Part shown: one piece after another, positions 1 to 4,465 of the stretch | How the letters are laid out: each line of letters opens with the position of its first letter | Position numbering within the stretch: the stretch's first letter is position 1 | Assembly: GCA_938023775.1 (NCBI GenBank) | Contig: CALJDB010000276.1 | Span: 1 to 14,329, forward strand | Source: an uncultured Clostridia bacterium | GTDB taxonomy: Bacteria > Bacillota > Clostridia > Oscillospirales > Oscillospiraceae | Reading direction: 5' to 3' | DNA length: 14,329 bases | Program-made: the position numbers and the translations under genes | Notes under the pieces: generated by a model | What the model saw: the letters and a program-made list of their open reading frames with translations, nothing else | Databases searched by the model: none | Told to the model about the DNA's origin: nothing

Positions 1-72
1 CGGGACGGGGCGGCGTGCCTGTTACAAGCGGAGGCTCTTGTGGAACCGAATTTTTATTTGTGGCGATTCCTC

Positions 73-107
73 TTGCATCTTCCTCAAAAAAATGATAGGA
101 TATCATT
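73..107 (+). promoter_or_regulatory. Candidate promoter with overlapping palindromic operator
   Basis: An AT-rich patch stands out from the surrounding GC-rich DNA directly upstream of the first transporter gene. TTGCAT (73-78) and TAGGAT (96-101) are separated by 17 bases and could serve as -35 and -10 elements; both are imperfect matches to consensus. A perfect inverted repeat, AATGATA-GGA-TATCATT (91-107), lies over the -10 element, the usual place for a repressor operator. No regulator gene for it is visible in the window. The inverted repeat is seen directly; the promoter and operator roles are inferred. Confidence 0.45.
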
Positions 108-133
108 AAAATTTTTTATCTTAGGTGATCCGT

Positions 134-1348
134 ATGCAGAAACAAAAGGTCCCCCTCGCGCCGGTGATTGGCTGTCTGCTGAGCCAGCTCTGTGTCGGCG
201 TGGTCTATCTCTGGAGCGTGTTCCGCGCGGACGCGATGACGTATTTCCACTGGGCGCTCTCCCCGGCGAATCTGGTGAGCAGCTTTATGGTCTTCGGCTT
301 CTGCGCCGGCAGCTTCGCCGGCGGCGCGCTGAACGTCCGCTTCGGCGCGAAGCGCATCAGCCTGCTCGGCATCGCGCTGTTCTGCGCCGGGCTGCTGAGC
401 TCCTCCCTCCTCCCGCAGGGCACGAAGCCGGTCTTGTTTTACCTGACTTACTGCACCCTCGGCGGCATCGGCGTGGGCTTTACGTTCAACTCCGGGCTCT
501 TCTGCCTCCAGAGCTGGTTCCCCCACCGCCGCGGCTTCGCCTCCGGACTCGGCACGGCGGCGTTTGGGCTTGGCTCCGTGGTGTTCAGCCCGGTCATCAG
601 CACCCTGCTGCGGGAGATGACGATCTCCGCGACGCTGCGCGTGCTGGCGATCGGCGTCGCCGTCGTCGGCTTCGGGAGCTGCCTGCTCATCCGCGCGCCG
701 GGCAAGGACTATCTCGCCGCGCTGCCCCACACGGAGCACAGCGCGACGGATGCCGCGCGCGATATGCCCTTCCGCGAGGCGTTCCGCACCATGCCGTTCT
801 GGTGCATGGTCGGCGGTCTGTTCTTTTATAACGCGGCATGGAACGTGCTGACCCCGCTCGTCAAGGGGCTCGGCATCGCCCGCGGGCTGAGCCAGAGCGC
901 CGCCGTCGTCTGTGTTTCGCTGACCGGCGTGTTCAACGCGGCGGGCCGCCTCGTGATGAGCACGCTCTCCGACCGCCTCGGCCGCATCCGCACCGTCTAT
1001 GTCCTGAGCGGCATCACGACCGTCTGCGCCCTGCTGCTGACCTTCATCGGCGGCGCGGGCTATTTCGCAACGGCGCTGCTCACCGTCTTCGCCTTCGGCG
1101 GACCGGCGGCGGTCTTCCCCGCGGCGTGTACGGACCTCTTCGGCCAGAAATATTCCGGCACGAACTACGGCTTCGGCATGCTGGCGCTCGGACTCTCGTC
1201 CATCGTCTTCAACGCCGTCAGCAACGCACTCTTCACCGCCACCGGCGCCTACGTCGCCTCCTTTCTCGTCTGCGCCGCCTCCGCCCTGCTCACGGTCGTG
1301 TTCTACGCGATCATCCAGCGCTGTCTGAAGAAGGGGTTCAACCGATAA
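134..1348 (+). CDS. OFA-type MFS transporter (oxalate/formate antiporter family)
   Basis: A 404-residue, very hydrophobic 12-helix membrane transporter of the major facilitator superfamily. Family signatures of the OFA (oxalate:formate antiporter) group are visible: GVVYLWSVF in helix 1 (residues 22-30), WFPHRRGFASGLGTAAFG (128-145) in the region after helix 4, and KYSGTNYGFGMLALG near helix 11. Length is normal for the family. The substrate cannot be read from the sequence; OFA members carry small carboxylates such as oxalate or formate, and many annotated members have unknown cargo. I chose the ATG at 134 rather than the in-frame GTG at 125, because that GTG lies inside the ribosome binding site AGGTGA (123-128) five bases upstream of the ATG. 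The gene is monocistronic: its own promoter candidate precedes it and a hairpin terminator follows 14 bases after the stop. Confidence 0.9.
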   Translation: MQKQKVPLAPVIGCLLSQLCVGVVYLWSVFRADAMTYFHWALSPANLVSSFMVFGFCAGSFAGGALNVRFGAKRISLLGIALFCAGLLSSSLLPQGTKPVLFYLTYCTLGGIGVGFTFNSGLFCLQSWFPHRRGFASGLGTAAFGLGSVVFSPVISTLLREMTISATLRVLAIGVAVVGFGSCLLIRAPGKDYLAALPHTEHSATDAARDMPFREAFRTMPFWCMVGGLFFYNAAWNVLTPLVKGLGIARGLSQSAAVVCVSLTGVFNAAGRLVMSTLSDRLGRIRTVYVLSGITTVCALLLTFIGGAGYFATALLTVFAFGGPAAVFPAACTDLFGQKYSGTNYGFGMLALGLSSIVFNAVSNALFTATGAYVASFLVCAASALLTVVFYAIIQRCLKKGFNR

Positions 1349-1361
1349 AAGCAAAAATGAG

Positions 1362-1386
1362 AGACCGCCCGCAGGCGGTCTTTTTT
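1362..1386 (+). terminator. Rho-independent terminator of the OFA transporter, possibly bidirectional
   Basis: AGACCGCC (1362-1369) and GGCGGTCT (1374-1381) form an 8-bp stem closed by a CGCA loop and followed by six T residues (1381-1386). A run of five A residues (1352-1356) on the other side gives a weaker T tract on the minus strand, so the same hairpin may also end the convergent acetyltransferase operon, whose stop codon lies at 1385-1387. Confidence 0.85.
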
Positions 1387-1852
1387 ATAACTCCTTCATG
1401 ACCCAGACGACCTCGTCATCGCGTTCCGCAACGCGAAACCCCTGCTTCAGGAACATCGCGACGGCGGGGTTGTCGGCGGCGATGTTGTCCCACAGGGCGG
1501 GGACGCCGTTCTCCTTTGCGGCGGCGCAGAGCGATCGGAGCCCCGCGGCACCATAGCCGCATCCCCGGCGGTCGGCGCGGACGATCACGTCACAGAGATA
1601 AACGCCGCGCTCCGGGTCCAAGTGATAGGCTGCCTCGCCGATGTCCTCGCCGGTTTCCGCATCGCGCAGATAGCGGTAAAACCGTGCCGTCTCCGGCGCA
1701 TCCAGCCAGCGCGCCGCCCAATCGTCCCAGCGCTCCGGCGGGAACGCGATCGTGCCCCCGTAAGCGCGGTTATACGCCATCGTCGCCTCGTCCGCGAGCA
1801 GCGCGGCGCGGAAGGCGAGCTCGCCGCGCCGCGGCTTATAGAGCGTCAGCAT
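1385..1852 (-). CDS. GNAT-family N-acetyltransferase
   Basis: A 155-residue single-domain GNAT acetyltransferase that would transfer an acetyl group from acetyl-CoA to an amine; the acceptor is unknown. The acetyl-CoA pyrophosphate-binding loop of motif A is clear: VIVRADRRGCGYGAAGL (residues 89-105), matching the R/Q-x-x-G-x-G/A pattern. It is followed by the motif B region with DNPAVAMFLKQGFRV (127-141). The N-terminus MLTLYKPRRGELAFR with the following AYGGTIAFP is the usual opening of this clostridial subgroup, so I place the start at the ATG at 1852, preceded by GAGGTGAGG. An in-frame GTG at 1861 would add three residues and overlap the rhomboid stop by 4 nt (GTGA); it cannot be excluded. 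It is the last gene of the padR-rhomboid operon, translationally coupled to the rhomboid gene by either start. Confidence 0.88.
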   Translation of the reverse strand: MLTLYKPRRGELAFRAALLADEATMAYNRAYGGTIAFPPERWDDWAARWLDAPETARFYRYLRDAETGEDIGEAAYHLDPERGVYLCDVIVRADRRGCGYGAAGLRSLCAAAKENGVPALWDNIAADNPAVAMFLKQGFRVAERDDEVVWVMKEL

Positions 1853-1857
1853 CCGCC

Positions 1858-2424
1858 TCACCTCGCCTTCCGCAGCCAGAGCCCGAAGCCCGCGCCGCAG
1901 CAGCCGCCGATGATATGGGCGAGCTGGGAGACGTTATCGCGCGCGGTGACGGCGTCATAGATTTCGCCGCCGACATAGATGGCGAACACGAGGATGAGCG
2001 TCAGCGGAATACCGCGCCCCCGCGCGCCGCCGAGGGAGGACATCAGGATCATCATAAACACGATGCCGCTCGCACCCAGCAGCGCGGTGGAGGGGAACAG
2101 CAGCCACTGTGCCAGCCCGGAGATAAACGCCGTCGCAAGGATGGTCCAGAGCAGCGTCCGGCTGCCGTAGCGCTCCTCCAGCGGCGGACCGAGGACGAGC
2201 ATCAGCGTGATGTTGCCCGCGTAGTGGGAAAAGCTGCTGTGGCCCAGAACGTGGGTGAAAAAGCGCGGATAGGTGAGCCAGTCCGTCAGCGGCGAGCGGT
2301 AAACGCAGAAAAAACGCAGCGTCGACGCCCCCTTCGTCAGCGCGCCGAGCCCCAGCACAACAAGGCTCAGCAGCGCAAACGTCAGCGTCGTCGGCGCGTT
2401 GTATTGAATCAGGGTTCGTTTCAT
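1858..2424 (-). CDS. Rhomboid-family intramembrane serine protease
   Basis: A 188-residue polytopic membrane protein with about six hydrophobic helices and the rhomboid catalytic signatures in order. The loop after helix 1 carries HSSFSHYAGN with the conserved H67-x3-N71 pair. The catalytic serine lies in GASG (S119), and the catalytic histidine in LAHIIGG (H170), followed by a glycine-rich helix. Rhomboids cleave transmembrane segments of substrate proteins within the membrane; the substrate here is unknown. Length is typical of a small bacterial rhomboid without extra domains. The ATG at 2424 has an AAGGAAG ribosome binding site 8 bases upstream. The gene follows the DUF1700 pseudogene by 15 bases and overlaps or abuts the acetyltransferase gene, so it is probably transcribed from the padR promoter. 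It looks intact despite the decayed gene upstream. Confidence 0.88.
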   Translation of the reverse strand: MKRTLIQYNAPTTLTFALLSLVVLGLGALTKGASTLRFFCVYRSPLTDWLTYPRFFTHVLGHSSFSHYAGNITLMLVLGPPLEERYGSRTLLWTILATAFISGLAQWLLFPSTALLGASGIVFMMILMSSLGGARGRGIPLTLILVFAIYVGGEIYDAVTARDNVSQLAHIIGGCCGAGFGLWLRKAR

Positions 2425-2439
2425 GAAAAAAGCTTCCTT

Positions 2440-3207
2440 TTATCGTTTGGATGGAAGCATTTTAACACGCATTGCCGGGATTGGCAAGGCGCGGGCGGTC
2501 AGCACCACAAACGCCGCGGCGAGAAGATAAAACGCCGGGACGGCGACGCACCAGAGCGCCTCCGGCAGCACTTGGCGGACGGGAACGGCGTCCAGCAGAA
2601 TATAGATGAGCAGCCTGCCCGTGTCCCCGGCGAGGGCAAAGGCCTTCAGACCGAGCAGTCAGATCGCCAGCTTTCCGAACCAGCCCCAAGTATGCCAGAA
2701 CTGCACGTTCCCGGTGCTCACGGCGCAGACGATATAAGTCAGCACGAAGCAGACGGCGAAGATAAGCAGCGCGGTCATCGCGGCGCGCGGTCTTCGGCTG
2801 AAGCTGCGTCGCGGCGGGCAGCTCCGGCAGCGCGGCGCGCCCGGCGCTCTCCGCAAGGGCGTTCTGCTGGCAGCGGCGAGCACGGCGAGCGCGAGCAGCG
2901 CGAGCGCCGCGACCGCGCCGCACCAGTAGGGTGCCGGCGGGAGCAGCCCGTTCATGCCCCAGCCTGCGAGCAGGCAGACCGCAGTTCCGGCAAAGGCGAC
3001 GGCGGCAGCCGCCATCACGAGTCCCCAAGCCGCGAGCAGCAGGAAAAACAGCGCGCCGAGCTTCGCGGCGATCTCCTCCTCGCTGTAGCCGTCGGCGAGC
3101 TTGAAGGCAAAGTGCTGCTCATATTCCTCCTCGGTGTCCGCAGCGTCCGCAACATGATTGCTGCGCAGCTCCGCGGAAAGGCGGGTCATAAATTCATTTC
3201 TGATCAT
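2440..3207 (-). pseudogene. Decayed DUF1700/HAAS-type membrane protein, PadR partner
   Basis: The N-terminus (MIRNEFMTRLSAELRSNHVA through GYSEEEIAAKLG) is a clear HAAS/DUF1700 domain, the usual partner encoded directly after a clostridial padR. The gene is damaged in several ways. First, KLG runs straight into the membrane segment ALFFLLLAAWG, without the D-P-x-x-I-A continuation and linker I expect in the family, suggesting an in-frame deletion near 3055. Second, the reading frame changes near 2867-2880: the recognisable stretch QQNALAESAGRAALPELP and QPKTARR is in another frame, returning to the first frame near 2779-2791 at MTALLIFAVCFVLTYIVC. The loop before QQNAL also looks shortened. 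Third, a TGA at 2659-2661 follows WGWFGKLAI, yet the same frame continues hydrophobic (for example LWCVAVPAFYLLAAAFVVL) to TAA at 2440-2442, just before the rhomboid gene. Its start overlaps padR's stop (ATGA). Translated as it stands, it would give a 182-residue partly garbled product. The deletion inference rests on my memory of the family. Confidence 0.72.
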
Positions 3208-3219
3208 TTCTGATCATTT
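3195..3219. repeat. 10-bp tandem repeat at the padR stop / DUF1700 start
   Basis: CATTTCTGAT occurs twice in tandem (3195-3204, 3205-3214) followed by a half copy CATTT (3215-3219). Read on the minus strand, each copy carries an ATGA. The tract spans the last codons and stop of padR and the start codon of the DUF1700 pseudogene. Because the unit is 10 bp, gain or loss of a copy would shift the frame relation between the two genes. Confidence 0.8.
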
Positions 3220-3536
3220 TCTTCATCCTCCCTGTTCAGCATTTCCGCGACCGCGGCCGCAAAGCGCAGGTATTCCGCGCGGTCGGCTTCAAACGTTTCG
3301 CGCCCGAGCTCCGTCAGGCGGTAATACTTCCGCGGCGGTCCGCCGCTCTCCTCCTGCAAATAGGTCATCACCATACCGTCCGCCTTCAGCTTGCGCAGGA
3401 TGGGGTAAACGGTGCCGTCCGCGATGTCCATGGCGCGCGCGAGCTGCTCCGAGACCTCGTAGCCGTAGCGGTCGCGATGGCGCAGCATCGAGAGCACGCA
3501 GAGCTCCAGCACGCCCTTTTTATACTGACTGTTCAT
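3204..3536 (-). CDS. PadR-family transcriptional regulator
   Basis: A 110-residue PadR-type winged-helix DNA-binding protein. The opening NSQYKKGVLELCVLSML (helix 1) leads to RYGYEVSEQL (helix 2), the recognition-helix region ADGTVYPILRKLKADGMV (39-56), and the beta-wing GGPPRKYYRLTELGRE (65-80). A C-terminal dimerisation helix follows, ending in an acidic tail. Short PadR proteins of this subfamily usually repress their own operon, which contains a DUF1700 membrane protein; that partner is present here but broken. The ATG at 3536 has the strong ribosome binding site AAAGGAGG 5-6 bases upstream, and the stop overlaps the next gene's start by 4 nt. A promoter with an overlapping inverted repeat lies 30-65 bases upstream and fits autoregulation. 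The inducing signal is not evident. Confidence 0.92.
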   Translation of the reverse strand: MNSQYKKGVLELCVLSMLRHRDRYGYEVSEQLARAMDIADGTVYPILRKLKADGMVMTYLQEESGGPPRKYYRLTELGRETFEADRAEYLRFAAAVAEMLNREDEENDQK

Positions 3537-3565
3537 AGCTGCCTCCTTTCAAATGTTCACCTTGC

Positions 3566-3601
3566 ACTACTGCGTTATATGCAATAGTTTTGATTTGTTA
3601 A
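3566..3601 (-). promoter_or_regulatory. padR operon promoter with candidate PadR operator
   Basis: On the minus strand TTAACA (3601-3596) and TATAAC (3579-3574) form a plausible -35/-10 pair with a 16-base spacer, placed to transcribe padR. An inverted repeat, ACTATTGC / GCAGTAGT with a 7-base centre (plus-strand 3566-3588), matches at 7 of 8 positions and encloses the -10 element. It is the best candidate for the autoregulatory PadR site. The repeat is seen directly; protein binding is inferred. Confidence 0.5.
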
Positions 3602-3628
3602 TAGTGAATTTGAAATTTTTCTGATTTG

Positions 3629-3665
3629 TAAAAAAAGAGCCTCGCGCCGTGCGGGCGCGAAGCTC
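3629..3665 (-). terminator. Rho-independent terminator of the GTPase-nuclease / ylmH operon
   Basis: Read on the minus strand, a GC-rich stem pairs bases 3654-3665 with 3637-3648 (12 positions with one mismatch) around a 5-base loop. Seven T residues follow (A tract 3630-3636 on the plus strand). It lies 51 bases past the ylmH stop and is correctly oriented for that operon. Its T tract ends about 28 bases before the padR promoter. Confidence 0.88.
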
Positions 3666-3676
3666 CCTAATATCAA

Positions 3677-3707
3677 ATAATGTGCCCGCCGAAGGTGGAC
3701 ACATTAT
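3677..3707. repeat. 31-bp palindromic hairpin after ylmH
   Basis: ATAATGTG (3677-3684) pairs perfectly with CACATTAT (3700-3707). Inside, after one C/A mismatch, CCGCC (3686-3690) pairs with GGTGG (3694-3698) including one G-T pair, leaving a 3-base GAA loop. It sits between the ylmH stop (3716) and the terminator, so the operon message ends in two consecutive hairpins. It lacks a proper T tract. It could be a REP-like dispersed element or an mRNA 3'-end protecting stem; the sequence alone does not decide. Confidence 0.7.
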
Positions 3708-3715
3708 GATTTTGC

Positions 3716-4465
3716 TCACACATACACCCCGGCGCGGACAAACACCCGTCCCTTCCGCGTCAGCGCATCCCCGACCTCGGCGACCTCGCCCTTGCCCTTC
3801 CCGCGGAGGGAGAGGATGTCGCCGGGGGCTATGGGGGCGTCGGGTTTCTGGCAGGGGACGTAATTTTTCGTGACGAGCCCCTGCGCGATCGCTTCGGCGG
3901 CGGCGGAGCGGGAGAGCCCGAACATCCCGGCGCACACGGCGTCCAGCCGCGGGCTTTTCACCGAGAACGTCACCTCGCGCAGCTGCTTCTCCGGCACAGG
4001 CACCGCCGCGAGCGGCACCTCGCGCGCCTTGACCCCCCAGCGGCCCACCTTGTCCAGATTCAGCAGCAGATGCTCCTTCACGCTCGGCAGGCAGATGAGG
4101 TGGGCGACGTTTTTTTCGATGAGGATATCCCCCAGCCACTCGCGCCCGACGCCGAGACCGAGCGCCGCGCCGAGATAGTCCCGGTGGCACGGCTCGCCGA
4201 AGCGGGCGGTGAGCTCGATGGCGCAGAGATGCTCCTGTGGTTCGAAGGCTTCCGCGTCCATCCAGTCGGGCAGGAAAAACGCCGCGCGCCGCTCCGCGCC
4301 GGGAACGCCGCCGTGGAGCAGCATCACGCAGTCCGCGGCGGGACGCCGGCGGCTCAGCAGAGCGCACTCCGCCGGGGTCAGAAAGGTGCTGTGGGTCAGC
4401 TCCCCGCGGCGGGAAGCGCGCAGGGCGAGGTCCTCGGCGCGCCGCAGCAGCTCTTCCTCCGTCAT
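3716..4465 (-). CDS. ylmH: YlmH family RNA-binding S4-domain protein
   Basis: A 249-residue protein with the two parts of YlmH. The N-terminal domain contains the family motif HRDYLGAALGLGVGREWLGDI (H94 to I114), and the C-terminal S4 RNA-binding domain begins at SPRLDAVCAGMFGLSRSAA (171-189), ending in the usual GRVFV strand. Length is normal. YlmH is known in Gram-positive bacteria from the ylm cluster beside the division genes; in Bacillus subtilis it binds the ribosome and has been linked to ribosome-associated quality control. Here it stands away from sepF and divIVA and instead overlaps the GTPase-nuclease fusion gene by 4 nt (ATGA, 4462-4465). That fixes the ATG at 4465, preceded by AAGGAGGG. 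The frame stays open far upstream, but that extension lies inside the neighbouring gene and is not homologous. It should be cotranscribed with the fusion gene and ends at the terminator at 3629-3665. Confidence 0.92.
   Translation of the reverse strand: MTEEELLRRAEDLALRASRRGELTHSTFLTPAECALLSRRRPAADCVMLLHGGVPGAERRAAFFLPDWMDAEAFEPQEHLCAIELTARFGEPCHRDYLGAALGLGVGREWLGDILIEKNVAHLICLPSVKEHLLLNLDKVGRWGVKAREVPLAAVPVPEKQLREVTFSVKSPRLDAVCAGMFGLSRSAAAEAIAQGLVTKNYVPCQKPDAPIAPGDILSLRGKGKGEVAEVGDALTRKGRVFVRAGVYV

Noticed and set aside
1..72. Possible upstream gene end or regulatory element at the window edge
   Set aside because: No frame with family features, no hairpin with T tract and no promoter-like pair that I can support.
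116..1354. Long open frame antisense to the OFA transporter (over 400 codons)
   Set aside because: Its product is Arg/Ala/Glu/Gly-rich with no domain pattern. GC-rich third positions in the real gene suppress stops on the other strand. The plus-strand frame has clear transporter motifs.
1516..3213. Long plus-strand open frame opposite the rhomboid, GNAT and DUF1700 genes (565 codons)
   Set aside because: Low-complexity Arg/Glu-rich translation with no family features, antisense to genes with catalytic motifs. A by-product of base composition.
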